64,000 bases of DNA from Anopheles merus (GCF_017562075.2 NW_024427628.1:1-64000), one strand, 5' to 3'; shown: positions 10,985 through 21,791, counted from the first letter of the stretch. Notes: generated by a model not told the origin, from the sequence alone. Made by a program: numbers and translations.

Positions 10985-11795
10985 CCATAAACTTTCGGCA
11001 CATTTGTTCAAAATGACCAAGTTTCTTACAATTCTACATTCCTTCCCGCGAGCAGGGCAATTGAAAGATGCCGCAAAGTGTCCTACACGTCCGCAATTGA
11101 AACAAGCCTTTTCATTACGCCTGTTTTCAACTTGTCTGGATCCCTATATTCCGCTCTGGGATTTCCTTTTCTTCCGCCGTGCTCGATTTTAAACACTTTT
11201 TCAGATGATGGTCCAGCTGCCATTTCAGCTGTTTGATTATCTATGCTCTCTTGCGCAACTCCCATGTCTTCGATTTCCGAAAACTTCAAATTTTTCTGCA
11301 AAATTTTCCGTCGGACTTCATTGGAAGAACATCCTTGAACTACTGCATCTGTTAAGTATATGTCCCGCAGTGTTGAAGCTACTTCTTTACTGTACTTGTC
11401 AAATCCACACTGAGATGCCTGTTGTTTTAAACGAATCAAATATTCCGCAAACGTTCACCTGGTTTTTGTTTCATCATTCGCAGGTTGCGTCTCTCCGTTG
11501 TAGCTTGATACTGCGGTCCGAAAAACTCATCCAGTTTTTCAACTGCCTGGTCATACCAGCGCGGTTCCAACATAACCAAAGACACATGATCATGATCTTT
11601 TAAATTTTTAAACACTCTCGGTAGTGCCGGTCCTCCGAGATGTAGTAGTTTTGCTTTTTTCTCCGTTTGGTCCGTTACGTTGTACGCTGCAAAGTAGCAT
11701 TCCAACGCTTCCTTCCAAATTTTCCATTCTGTTGCGAGTTTAGCAGTTTCGATTTTATCGCACAGCAACATTGGTACTGGTCGCATTTCTTGCAT
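10985..11795 (-). pseudogene. Gypsy B gag
   Basis: An ATG at 11795 starts MQEMRPVPMLLCDKIET, followed by EWKIWKEALECYFAAYN and YDQAVEKLDEFFGPQYQATT, the capsid-like fold of Gypsy gag. A frame change occurs near 11440 and the reading continues CGFDKYSKEVASTLRDIYLT. A nucleocapsid knuckle is partly readable as CRKLGHFEQMCRKF near 11010. A second knuckle upstream is damaged. Leader and primer site lie to the right. Confidence 0.8.
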
Positions 11796-12788
11796 CTACA
11801 AGAACAAAAACAAATAAAAACACAAAACTAAATAAATCTTGTGTTCATCAACCAGAAACTTAGTTACTGGTGTCCAGATCAGTCTTAACATCAACTGTTA
11901 AATCAATCTGCAACCACAAATATCTTTCTCTTCTCGAGTGCTACCAACTCGAATCATTCTATAACCCACATATTCCTAAGATTCTATCCATCGTCTCTGT
12001 ATTTCCTGAGAAAACTTCCCGAACATTCCCGAAATTACCGTAGCATGGAGAAATTTACTATCAATTTCTAACACTGGAATAGCCTTTTTTTTTTTAGCTC
12101 CTTGCGCCTGTAATAAACATGGAGAATTCTTTTACAATTCTCGCACCTATGCTGGAGAAATGCATTCATTTCTGCCAACCTCCTTTTTTTCATGGAGAAT
12201 TCTCTTACAATTCACGCATTTTTCTGGAGAAATCCATTGATTTCCGCCAACCTCCGTTTTCAAACCATGGAGAATTCTCTTACAATTCTCGCTCTTGTCC
12301 TGGAAAATCCAATGATTTCCGCCAACCTCCTTTGCACAAACATGGAGAATTTTGAACCAATTCTCGCACTACTTGTGGAGAAATCCATTGATTTCCGCCA
12401 ACCTCCTTTGAGCAACCCTGGAGAATTCTAATTCAATTCTCGCACATTTCCTGGAAAACTATTAGTTTTCGCCACTTCATGTTGGTAAAAATGACGCTTT
12501 ACCTAATGATGCTGCTCATTTTAACTTTTCACAATAGAATAATCCATATTATTCCAACCTTTCCACGATGGGTTCGATGACATTTTGTGTGTTAGCGAAA
12601 ACGACGCTTCGCATAACCACACTTTTTTCCCGCTTATTGTTCCAAACTTGTCCATTACGATTACAGCTTCATTATACACTATTTCACGTATAAAACTCTT
12701 AACTTTATTCACTTTAGGAGAAAATTATATATTCCTCACCTTTTTTCCTTGTTTTCTGCGTTAAATTCCAAAATCCTCGTCGCCAGAT
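11796..12788 (-). other. Leader of Gypsy B with minisatellite
   Basis: About 1 kb of non-coding DNA lies between gag and the primer-binding-like site at 12776-12786. Apart from the tandem repeat at 12119-12480 I see nothing in it. Confidence 0.6.
12119..12480. repeat. Minisatellite, about five units of 73-76 bp
   Basis: Each unit starts with CATGGAGAATTCT, continues with CAATTCTCGCAC and a GGAGAAATCCATTGATTTC block, and ends with CGCCAACCTCC. Units diverge by several substitutions and small length changes. Open frames in it are a consequence of the repeat. Confidence 0.9.
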
Positions 12789-12886
12789 TGTAGTAGCGTG
12801 TCCGCTGCTGTCGGTCGTCGTACATGAATCATCTTGTCAGTCGTGTCTTCGTGCGTCTCGTCTGTGTGTGTGTCTCAAATTTCAAA
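12789..12886 (-). repeat. Candidate 5' LTR end of Gypsy B, truncated
   Basis: Read on the minus strand this ends GCTACTACA directly before two bases and the primer-binding-like TGGCGACGAGG. The rest of the LTR is not visible because an unrelated direct repeat begins at about 12887. I could not match it to the 3' side beyond the terminal TGTAG/CTACA symmetry. Confidence 0.4.
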
Positions 12887-13590
12887 TTTTACCATGTACT
12901 GGAAAGGTATAGTTTGGATGAACTTACCATTTTAAAATTGCACAGTCTGATTATGAGGAATCGAATCAGAAGGGCGCGAGGAAATGGTTGGCAGACCGGG
13001 ACAATTTTGTGCAGCATACGCTAAATAAAGAAACAAAATGCATTAGTAATATTACTTTTAGTAGGTTCAATAAAAAGAAGTCTAGTTTTTTTACCTTCAC
13101 AGTATAATTTCCCTTATAATTGTTGGCACAACAATAACGACGTGTATGTATAGTAGTTTAATCGAGTTGGTTTATGCCGTCCGTCCATAGTTGCATTCTT
13201 TTTTCACTCGCTTTTTGCCATCAAATATCCGCTGTAGAAGAATCTGAAACATTAGGACGATAAAGCATAACTAATTAATCTTTTAACAATTCCTGTTCCG
13301 AACATCTTCCACTGTTTTAAATGATAATTTCTTATACTTATCTGGTTTATCCAGCTATTGCATTTTGCTGTCACCCTGTTGTCTCACTGCTTTCTTCCTT
13401 CTTTATACGTTCGGCTTATCACGGATATATCTTGCAAAAAACTTGCACTGCAGTAAAATGAACTAAATAAACACTGTAATTGCCACAAAACCGGTATATT
13501 GCACAGGAAATCGCACTAATTTTAAATTTCAGCACGAAACCTTCTTCCAAACAAAACACTTTATGCCGTCTCGCGAATCATCACATATGC
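12887..13590. repeat. Direct repeat, copy 1
   Basis: The block begins TTTACCATGTACTGG and ends near CTCGCGAATCATCACATA. It recurs at 15750-16379 (continued at 17151-17168) with few mismatches. Copy 1 holds about 55 bp (near 13291-13345) that copy 2 lacks. The two direct repeats, 2.2 kb apart, could be terminal repeats of a non-autonomous LTR element, but I see no TG/CA ends or primer site. Confidence 0.85.
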
Positions 13591-15749
13591 ACACATACAT
13601 CACACAGCCACACACGGAGCCCTCACCATACGGCAGACCGTTCAACTCATATAAGCAAGATCGGCAGCCGATCCAAAATCCGCCCTCACTATCATGTGGT
13701 AAGGCATCTCATCGAATCGACGGGACGCGCCAGATCGTCTCATGAGAAAATTTGGCGCTAGCCAGAATGCTCACCATGCCGATGAGAAAGACAATGCTCG
13801 CTCAGTATGGAGGGGGCAGCCGAAGACAGCGTCTCAGTATGGAAACGTCAAGCTGACATCGGGCTCGCTATAGTGAGATGCTGTCCGATTGTCATTTGGG
13901 TACCCAAATGACAATGGGACCCCCTAAAAATTGGCCAAAAAATGTCAAATTTTTGACAGGATCGGATTTTGAATCGGATTGAATAGAAAATCCGATCTTC
14001 TCAGAGGTGAGCGAATCAGTAGTGAGAAAGCCATGGTGAGTAGCCATAGTGAATTATCGAAAAAAAAGTCAAATTTCACGCCTTTCAAAGTGCGTGCTCT
14101 TGTTTCGTGTGGCCATGGCTGCATATACGTCATATCTGTTGTACCTGCGGTGTGTGTTGTGTGGTATTGTGTGTCGGTGTGAATTTTGTGCTGCGTGTGG
14201 AAGTTACTGGTGGAAAGTGGGTGGAAGGGACAGTGTGTAAACTTTTATTGTGTTGAATTTAACCGCGGTGTGGCTGGTGTCGATCCATGTGCTGGTGTTC
14301 ATCATCCCGGGTGTGCTGTACATAGGCTGTTCCTCGCGCGCTAGGACGATCCAGTTACAAAGCAGCAAAATGCGGCGCTCAATGAACGACGGTAGTGCGG
14401 TAAAATCATGCATAGCCTGTTACGCGGTAAGGTACTGTTGTATAATTTGTAGTGCTTTATATGTGTGTAAGATTTTTTTTTTGAATTATTTGTAGGTGCT
14501 TTTTGAAGCGTTTGTTTTAGATTTCTGCTCTGATTTTATAGTTAGTAACAAAGATCAACCTAAATCTGGATTATGTAGGTATTTATGGTGTTTTTTTCTG
14601 TTTATTATGTAATTTCATTAAAATTATTTTTGCTTGGTATTTCAGATTAATGGTGGTAAATTTTGGATCGTCAAATACGGTTAGTGTGGAGTAGGACATG
14701 TCCGTCGCGGAGTCGTAGGTTGGTCGTAGGTTCAAGTATAGAGTGGATCGAGCCCCGTCCGGCTGCAATGACTGATTTATCCAGCTGCGTCGTATTGAAT
14801 TAGTCTCAAACGTTGTAATAGGCTGGCATGATGGAGCAGGTCATTACACCAAATCGATATAGTTTTAAAAATAAAATGCGATAAAAACTAATATGGTTGA
14901 GATAAATTTGAAAAGAAACCCTGATTTGTGGGGATGATTTGCTTTATTTAAGTTGTATTATAGAGCGCAATATATGTATACGTTGAACTTAAGTTTAGTA
15001 AAGAAAATATAACTATTAGTCAAATATATTGGAAATACGCTTAATCTGTGTTCTTTGCGTGTATAATACTAACCGTAAAATTATATTTTGTTAAACCCGA
15101 CCCTTTGGCACCAATCGAACCAGACATCCAACTCGAAGAAACGTATAGAGTTATATGGAGGTGCTCCGCTAGACATCTCGAACAAACAAGACTCGAACCT
15201 GTTGAATGAATGGAATATTTTTTTATGTTGGATGTCGTGTTAGATTAGTACCAGAGGGGGGGTAACGTGTATGATTGTAGCTATCGGCTTCAGTCTTCCT
15301 GTTGAGTGCTATACTTGAACTTGCACTCCAGCTATACTATCCCTAATATTAGTATAATAAATAGCTTGATTTAGTTTAATATATATTAGGCCGCAAATAC
15401 ACGATATGCGTTTCCGCGGGCGCGTTCAAACGTGGATAACAGTTCCGCAGAGATATACAGAATGAGCATCTCTGCGTTTCCGTTGTAGCACATTCGAATG
15501 ACATTTAATTCCTATGGCTGGATTTTATACGCGTTTCCGCGGGCGCGATTTTCGTATTGTATGTTATCCTATCTAGCTACTGTTTTGACCCTTTCCTCAT
15601 ATGTCTATTATATTAAAATTTCAGCTCATAGCGATAGCACTTGAACGTCTTATGAAACTTGGAAAAAATCGTTGTCAAAAAGTAAGCTGCATTCCGTTAT
15701 GTATGCTGAAATGACCATATTATTTTTTTATTTATTTAATTACGTCAAC
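13591..15749. other. No gene recognised between the direct repeats
   Basis: This holds a 28-bp perfect palindrome (13888-13915) and, at about 15390-15560, two GTTTCCGCGGGCGCG motifs that resemble a MITE end (ATTAGGCCGCAAATACACG; compare 50130-50286). Short open frames show no recognisable domain. Confidence 0.5.
13888..13915. other. Perfect 28-bp palindrome
   Basis: The half-site ATTGTCATTTGGGT is followed directly by its exact reverse complement, centred on GGGTACCC. Confidence 0.9.
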
Positions 15750-16379
15750 ATTTACCATGTACTGGAAAGGTATAGTTTGGATGAACTTACCATTTTAAAA
15801 TTGCACAGTCTGATCATGAGCAATCGAATCAGAAGGGCGCGAGGAAATGGTTGGCAGACCGGGACAATTTTGTGCAGCATACGCTAAATAAAGAAACAAA
15901 ATGCATTAGTAATATTACTTTTAGTAGGTTCAATAAAAAGAAGTCTGGTTTTTTACCTTCACAGTATAATTTCCCTTATAATTGTTTGCACAACAATAAC
16001 GTCGTGTATGTATAGTAGTTTAATCGAGTTGGTTTATGCCGTCCGTCCATAGTTGCATTCTTTTTTCACTCGCTTTTTGTCATCAAATATCCGCTGTAGA
16101 AGAATCTGAAACATTAGGACGATGAAGCATAACTAATTAATCTTTTATTTATCCAGCTATTGCATTTTGCTGTCACCCTGTTGTCTCACTGCTTTCTTCC
16201 TTCTTTATACGTTCGGCTTATCACGGATATATCTTGCAAAAAACTTGCACTGCAGTAAAATGAACTAAATAAACACTGTAATTGCCACAAAACCGGTATA
16301 TTGCACAGGGAATCGCACTAATTTTAAATTTCAGCACGAAACCTTCTTCCAAACAAAACACTTTATGCCGTCTCGCGAA
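15750..16379. repeat. Direct repeat, copy 2
   Basis: Second copy of the 12887-13590 block. Its end is split by the hAT-type MITE at 16380-17150, after which the block resumes with ATCATCACATA. The uninterrupted copy 1 shows the pre-insertion state. Confidence 0.85.
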
Positions 16380-17150
16380 TAGTGTTGGGTAAGTAGCACA
16401 ATAAGTGTGCTGTGCGCACACGCACATTGCCTTTAGTGTGCTGTGCGCACTGTGCGCACAGTGCGCACTTGGAACCAGTGCGGAAGTGCTAGCACAGTGC
16501 TAGCACTTTCGCACAGTGCTAGCACAGTGCTAGCACTTTCGCACAGTGCGCTCTCTGAGCACAGTGCGAAAGTGCTAGCACAGTGCTAGCACTTTCGCAC
16601 AGTGCGCTCTCTGAGCACAGTGCGGAAGTGATAGCACAGTGCTAGCACTTTCGCACAGTGCGCTCTCTGAGCACAGTGCGGAAGTGGTAGCACAGTGTTA
16701 GCACTTTCGCACAGTGCGCTCTCTGAGCACAGTGCGGAAGTGCTAGCACAGTGCTAGCACTTTCGCACAGTGCGCTCTCTGAGCACAGTGCGGAAGTGCT
16801 AGCACAGTGCGCTCTCTGAGCACAGTGCGGAAGTGCTAGCACTGTGCTAGCACTTTCGCACTGTGCTCAGAGAGCGCACTGTGCGAAAATGCTAGCACAG
16901 TGCTAGCACTTTCGCACAGTGCGCTCTCTGAGCACAGTGCGGAAGTGCTAGCACAGTGCTAGCACTTTCGCACAGTGCGCTCTCTGAGCACAGTGCGGAA
17001 GTGCTAGCACTGTGCGGAAGTGCTAGCACTGTGCTAGCACTGTGCGAAAGTGCTAGCACTGTGGTAGCACTTAAGGCACTGTGCTGTGCTGTGCGCACAG
17101 TATGGTGTGCTGTGCGCACAGTGCGCACAGCAGCACTTTACCCAACACTA
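16380..17150. mobile_element. hAT-type MITE made of palindromic tandem repeats
   Basis: The element is bounded by perfect 13-bp inverted repeats, TAGTGTTGGGTAA and its complement. It is flanked by the 8-bp duplication CTCGCGAA (16372-16379 and 17151-17158). The related sequence at 13570-13585 shows the empty site with one copy of the octamer. An 8-bp duplication and TAGTGTTGG-type ends are typical of hAT transposons. No transposase is present. The interior is almost entirely a GCACAGTGCTAGCAC-based array. Confidence 0.92.
16440..17100. repeat. Palindromic satellite-like array inside the MITE
   Basis: About 55-bp units combine AGTGCTAGCACAGTGCTAGC, ACTTTCGCACAGTGCG and CTCTCTGAGCACAGTGCGGA. 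Sub-units are self-complementary around GCTAGC. Near 16840 the orientation flips. The recoded open frames (repeating ALPHCAQRAHCA) are artefacts of the array. Confidence 0.9.
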
Positions 17151-17196
17151 CTCGCGAATCATCACATAATAATCACAATATGACATCACATAATAT

Positions 17197-17630
17197 TGTG
17201 CTACATGATGCATAGAAGGTCGTTGAAGCATCAAACATGTTCAAATTAAAAAATATTAGATTAGTGTTAGACGTTCTCCTACGCTTGTTTTAAATAGGCT
17301 TCTTCACCCTCAATTGGCAGGGGCATCGAATGGTCTCATCAGCAGCGGCACGAAATAAAATAAACCATCAATACACCGATAACACTTTAAATCCCAATTC
17401 AGCTTCTCCCACAGCGTCTCAAGGCCACACACAAATTAATAAATGCTAACACCCACCAATAACAACAATACACAACCGCAATGCACATATTAAATCAACG
17501 CATACACCACAACAACCAATCAGCTGGCGGCGGAAGGCACGGGCTGAAGCGCAAGTAAGGCAGGGCAGGGTGAGGGAGAGGTAGAAGCAGCGGACGAAAA
17601 AATGGGTGCCAATATTTTTAAATTTTTTGA
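17197..17630. repeat. Dispersed repeat, copy 1 (partner 24997-25432)
   Basis: From CTACATGATGCATAGAAGG through the AAATTTTTTGACCG end, this matches 24997-25432 in the same orientation with few mismatches. The family is unknown. In the partner it abuts the 3' end of a LINE. Confidence 0.85.
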
Positions 17631-17689
17631 CCGTTTTTTTTGCTCCGCCGCCACAAATAGTTCGTCCATTTCGCCAACAGATGGCGCTA

Positions 17690-17815
17690 AACTTGCTCGA
17701 CCCAGCGCGGGAATCGCTGAAGTCCAGCGAAAGACCGCATAAGACCAGGCCAAATCTGCGCTGGCCAGCGCAGAATTTGGTACATTTCCAGCGCTGGAAA
17801 CTGCTCGAATTTTCG
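17690..17815. repeat. GC-rich repeat with inverted partner at 38375-38495
   Basis: It contains the palindrome CTGCGCTGGCCAGCGCAG, flanked by GCGGGAATCGCTGAAGTCC and GAAACTGCTCGAATTT. A diverged reverse-complement copy lies at 38375-38495. Confidence 0.7.
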
Positions 17816-17860
17816 AATAATTGGCATTCCTTCACGTGCTTCCGTGTGATTTTTGGTTGA

Positions 17861-18417
17861 CTAGCGGGAGGCCACGTCCGCCTCCACCGCCGCCGCCTCC
17901 TCTGCCGAGGTCAAACCGCCTTGCCGGTTGTAGGAAGAGGTGGCCAGCTCAGGATAGACAGACTCCCCTCTGTCTATATCACCTCCTTCAACACCTCGTC
18001 GCTCATCCTGTTGATGCTGGCGATGTCGCTGCCGAAGTCTTGCCATCCGAGCGCGGATATTCGCCCGGCGCTCCGACGTTCGTGGTGACGATGAAGGCGC
18101 AGATGGCCGTTCGCCACGCTGCTCCTCCCTTTGACGCACCGTCTGCGTCCTTCTCACTATATTTCGAAGGTCATTACGGGTACGCCGGACTGATTCGGGG
18201 TCGAGCCGGTTGGCGGGTTCCTCCAGCATGGCCTGTGCGGCGAGAATGGCGCGTTCCTCGTCCCAGCAGCGTTGGAGTTCTAAGGTGATGCGCTTGGCGG
18301 CCTCGCACACGTTGCTCCAGTTGGTGGGTGATTGAAGCATGTGCGCCTCCAACGTTTCTGGCAAAACTCCATCCAATAGCTCACTCCTCACCTCAGCAAA
18401 GCGAGGGCATTCGAACA
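17861..18417 (-). pseudogene. R1-clade LINE ORF2, C-terminal fragment
   Basis: On the minus strand LMFECPRFAEVRSELLDG and NWSNVCEAAKRITLELQRCW resemble the zinc-knuckle-distal end of R1-type ORF2 proteins. A long basic R/Q-rich tail (RARMARLRQRHRQHQQDERR) follows, to a stop at 17861. The family end is recognised from memory. The upstream part is cut off by a MITE starting at 18418. No RT or endonuclease is present. Confidence 0.7.
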
Positions 18418-18860
18418 TTAGGCCGCGGGGCCACGAGGCTTTCTCAAGCTGAGAAAACATTCTCAAACACTCATTTAAGTTTCTCAAGCACTCAAAACTT
18501 GTTCTCAGACCCGAGCTCGTGGCCGTCGTCAATTTTTCTCACTCTGAGAAACTAATAAAGCCACTCAAGTTTTATTTGGAGCTTTAAATAGAAAATATGT
18601 TTTTGATCGCATGTTTTTTTAAACTTTTTCAATTATAAATATTGAATACATTTTCCAAAGTGATTATCGAAAAAGAAATAGCACAATTGCTTTATTTCAG
18701 GTAGCCGATCGCTGCATCGTCAACTTTCTCAAAGATTCTCAAAGATTCTCAAAACCGATTTTGTTCCGATTCGACAAACGCTGAGAACGAGGATTTCTCA
18801 AAAGTACTCATGAGTGCTTGAGAAAATGAGTGTTGAGAATCCCCATGGCCCCGCGCCTAA
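18418..18860. mobile_element. MITE with TTAGGC...GCCTAA ends
   Basis: The ends are inverted: TTAGGCCGCGGGGCCACG on the left and TTAGGCGCGGGGCCATGG read inward from the right. The interior repeats TTTCTCAA, ACTCAT and CTTGAGAAA motifs in both orientations. No coding capacity was seen. It interrupts the R1 fragment. I could not define a target duplication. Confidence 0.75.
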
Positions 18861-19383
18861 GGATGTCGGTTGCTTGGTCTGCCCCCCCACTTGAAGCTCA
18901 CGGTTTGAATTCACAAAGAATTTTCATTGCAAATATGCTTATGCACAACAGTGATGCACCTACGTTGCTCTCCTCGATACCGCTCTACGTTCCTTCTCGT
19001 TCCTTCCGCGTTCCCTCGTCCTCCCCTATATATTACCCCTCGCCGTACAGCTGTCGGTCGTAATGATCCACTGCTGCGCGTAATACGCACTTTCAATTCC
19101 TCGTATCACCTATTCGACTTCCACCTATCCTCCTCTTTCCAGTCTCGTCTATTCTCCCTCTCTAGTATCCCTTCTCCTTGTTATAAGTTATAACAAGGAT
19201 AAGTTATAAGCTTCCAAAAGACACTGGCTACCCGGGTAACCCGGTTGACTGGAATAAGGGTATTGCAAAAATTAATTTTAACAAACAGGATTATTCTAAA
19301 AATTCCAAAATTTCAAGCCATTCGTATTCCTATAATCTAATAAATGATTTGGCCACCCGGGTAGCCGGATGCCTGGAACAAGG
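18861..19383. other. No gene recognised
   Basis: Pyrimidine-rich DNA (18950-19190) is followed by two copies, about 150 bp apart, of a GGCTACCCGGGTAACCCGG-like segment (near 19228 and 19351). Confidence 0.5.
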
Positions 19384-19404
19384 TTAAAAGATTTTTTTTC
19401 CTTT

Positions 19405-19602
19405 TTGCACAACAACCGCTGCCGGTCAAGGCCTGCCTGTACCCACTAGTAAAGTGGGCTTGGCTTTCAGTGACTTATTGTTACCGTAGCAGGATAGTCA
19501 GTCCTACGTATGGGGGCACGGTCTATTCGGGGCTTGAACCCATGACGGGTATGTTGTTAAGTCCTTCGAGTTGATGACTGTACCACCAGACCGGCCGTTT
19601 AA
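19405..19602 (-). mobile_element. tRNA-derived SINE, copy 1
   Basis: Read on the minus strand, GGTGGTACAGTCATCAACTCG (split here as box A TGGTACAGTCA) and box B GGTTCAAGCCC give an RNA polymerase III type 2 promoter. The body GACTGACTATCCTGCTACGG and the GCCTTGACCGGCAGCGG end match five other copies in the window. The tail is degenerate. Confidence 0.88.
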
Positions 19603-20152
19603 AAGTTAAAAGGCCGTTAAACGTTAAAAGATCGGTCTAATTTGTTTTACAGGACATCGCTGAAGAGTTTCCTCATTGATGGGTGAAAAAAGTTTTCCGC
19701 GTAAGTGGGTTAGACTCTAAAGAACTGTCCAGAGTGTTGCAAAGTCACATATTAAGTTATATTATGATGTATCCGACTTTAGGTGACCGCCAATGTATTT
19801 CTTCATTTTTTCACTAAGGGTTCTTCTCTAAAACGTTTTCTCTTTTGTGTGTCCTTGTAGGAACTCTTCGCTGTGGGTGCCATAATAATGATCGAAATTC
19901 TCACTCGACCCGCATATCACTAGTCCACTATTCTATTTTTTATTCTATTTAGTCCTTCGGTTTTTTTGGAAAAAAGATCAATATTGTTTAAGCATCGCAC
20001 TGCTAGAGACCAAACAATCGTGTTGTAATCAAAATGCTTTAGAGATCGACGTGGAGAGCCAAGTTGTTAACCAAAAGGAGAAATGTCTGAAAGTTTTATA
20101 GAAATACATGAATGGTAAAGAGCCTCCATCAAGACAGCAAAGATTCACATCC
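19603..20152. other. No gene recognised
   Basis: AT-rich sequence without a plausible reading frame or clear repeat. Confidence 0.5.
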
Positions 20153-20476
20153 GCATTCAAACTTACATTAAAAACAAAGAAAATCCCAAAAAATCATTTT
20201 TTTAATTTGACTAATAAAATACACTTTTGTGTGTTTTATTAATATGTTTATAATAAAACATCTATTTTTTCTCATAAATCTTAGCAGACATACTTGAAAA
20301 ATCAACATCATTTGCATTCAAACTTACATTAAAAACAAAGAAAATCCCAAAAAATCATTTTTTTATTTGAATAATAAAATACACTTTTGTGTGTTTTATT
20401 AATATGTCTATAATAAAACATCTATTTTTTCTCATAAATCTTAGCAGACATACTTGAAAAATCAACATCGTTTGCA
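20153..20476 (-). repeat. 161-bp tandem duplication in the NFRKB 3' region
   Basis: Two consecutive near-identical copies (20153-20313 and 20314-20476) both start GCATTCAAACTTACATT. Each carries AATAAA on the minus strand (for example complement of 20395-20400). They lie 60-380 bases past the stop codon of NFRKB, so they probably form its 3' UTR and poly(A) signals. Confidence 0.85.
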
Positions 20477-20534
20477 GGAATTAATTATTGTTTAGATTGT
20501 TTACTGATTGGTATAACCTTGAGACGCTTAAAAT

Positions 20535-20630
20535 TCAGCTATTGCCAGCTACATTTAGATCTGATGCTATCGTCGGTTGGGATAGAACTATACGCTGCGA
20601 TTGCACCTTTTGCGATCCTCCATCGGCGTT
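20535..20630 (-). CDS. NFRKB: NFRKB exon 5 (C-terminal end and stop)
   Basis: On the minus strand, an acceptor TTGTAATTACAG ends at 20631. It is followed by 31 codons beginning NADGGSQKVQSQRIVLSQP, ending GNS and a TGA at 20535. The exon starts in phase 0, matching the phase-0 donor of the preceding exon (AAT|GTAAGT at 20807). The short Q/S-rich peptide continues the low-complexity style of the upstream exons. It is assigned by splice phase and composition, not by recognised homology. Confidence 0.75.
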   Translation of the reverse strand, partial: NADGGSQKVQSQRIVLSQPTIASDLNVAGNS

Positions 20631-20806
20631 CTGTAATTACAAATAAAAATATAAAGATACACTGTTATGGAATAAAATTTGATGCAAAGCATCAACGATT
20701 TCAATACAAAATTGGATATTTTTACAAAAATCTGAAATAGATTCCAGATAAATGCACTAAATCACATTTGAAAACCTTTTGTATTATAAAAGTTTTTAAT
20801 ACTTAC

Positions 20807-21271
20807 ATTACTTATTTCAGTATTTGAGGATTGTATTTTGACAAATGATTTATCTTCCATACTCATCGCACTTAATGGTTTGTTATTAGCAGCTACATTT
20901 GGTGTGAAAAAAATGGCGCTTCCAGCAGAGCCATGCTGTTTACTTTGCTGTTGTTTCTGTGTAGTTTGCTGAGGATACTGCGTCTGAGCTTCCTGCGTTT
21001 GTTGCTGTTGCCTTGGTTGAGCTGTAGTGCATCTTCCCGCACAGGCTGTTATTGTTGTAATGGATGTTTTAACTAAACTTCCTGCACCGCTGGCGCCTAC
21101 CGACCCAGCCGAAATAGTTGTATGTTGAGAAAGTTTATTTAATGCCGTTGGTGGTACACTTTGTACCTTGAGCAAATTATTACGAATCATGAGAGTTTGA
21201 ATTTGTCCTGGAATAACGCTGTTTGTGCATGCATTTTCTCTTCTTGCCGTTGAAGGTAAACCAGGTACATT
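20807..21271 (-). CDS. NFRKB: NFRKB exon 4
   Basis: The minus-strand acceptor TTTAAACAG precedes 155 codons starting NVPGLPSTARRENACTNS and ending SSNTEISN, then donor GTAAGT at 20806. Both ends are phase 0. Composition is rich in S, T and Q (QPRQQQQTQEAQTQYPQQTT), like the C-terminal half of exon 1. This exon is separated from exon 3 by about 29 kb of transposon-filled intron. Its open frame is clean, unlike the surrounding mobile-element debris, which supports selection. An independent gene is possible but would lack a start and a sensible N-terminus. Confidence 0.78.
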
Positions 21272-21272
21272 C

Positions 21273-21780
21273 TGTTTAAAAACAGATACAAAAGCTATAT
21301 TAATTCATTCACATTAGAATACCACAATCGGATGAATTAATTACAGCGGACCTCCTTATAACGAGTTTATAAAGCCTGCGTTAGAGCCCCAGTGAAATTG
21401 AACGTCAATTTTAGTGTTTTCTGGTATATTTCGTGATTTTTTATCAGAATATTGCGTATCGTACACCAAAATAAAGGATATTCAATTCCCCAACGATCTA
21501 GACTTAAAAAACATTTAATTAATAAATTAAATGCATTTCCTTGTGATTTCCCGCTTTGTTCACGGTGAAAAAATTATGGTCAGCGGGGCTTCACAAGGAA
21601 ATGTATTCAATTCATCATTTTAATATCATAGATGACCAACATCACCACCTAATCCCGGAATTGTTCAATCCAAATTAAAAGGACAACGAAGAAAGATTGT
21701 AAAAAAAATTATGAATAGCATTGACGACCTTTTGATAAGTATCAATGCACATTTTAAGAAACCCTAAGACATTGTAATAG
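21273..21780. other. Intron sequence with an imperfect hairpin
   Basis: Imperfect inverted arms CATTTCCTTGTGATTTCCCG and CAGCGGGGCTTCACAAGGAA (about 21534-21602) could fold. No gene was seen. Confidence 0.5.
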
Positions 21781-21791
21781 CCATATATGCC

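Larger units (their letters stand above)
2653..12789 (-). mobile_element. Gypsy/Ty3 LTR retrotransposon B (minus strand), split by Gypsy A
   Basis: Minus-strand gag (11795-10985), protease (10845), reverse transcriptase (10423-9759), RNase H (9758-9150) and integrase (9100-8552, continued at 3455-3082) follow the Gypsy order. Next to the putative 5' LTR end lies a primer-binding-site-like TGGCGACGAGG (about 12776-12786). Gypsy A shows the same motif after its own 5' LTR. The 1-kb leader between this site and gag carries a 74-bp minisatellite. Frameshifts separate most domains, so it is not autonomous. The interior is interrupted at 3456-8551 by element A. Confidence 0.8.

Noticed and set aside
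16642..17128. Repeated ALPHCAQRAHCA-type peptides
   Set aside because: They are products of the palindromic array inside the hAT-type MITE.
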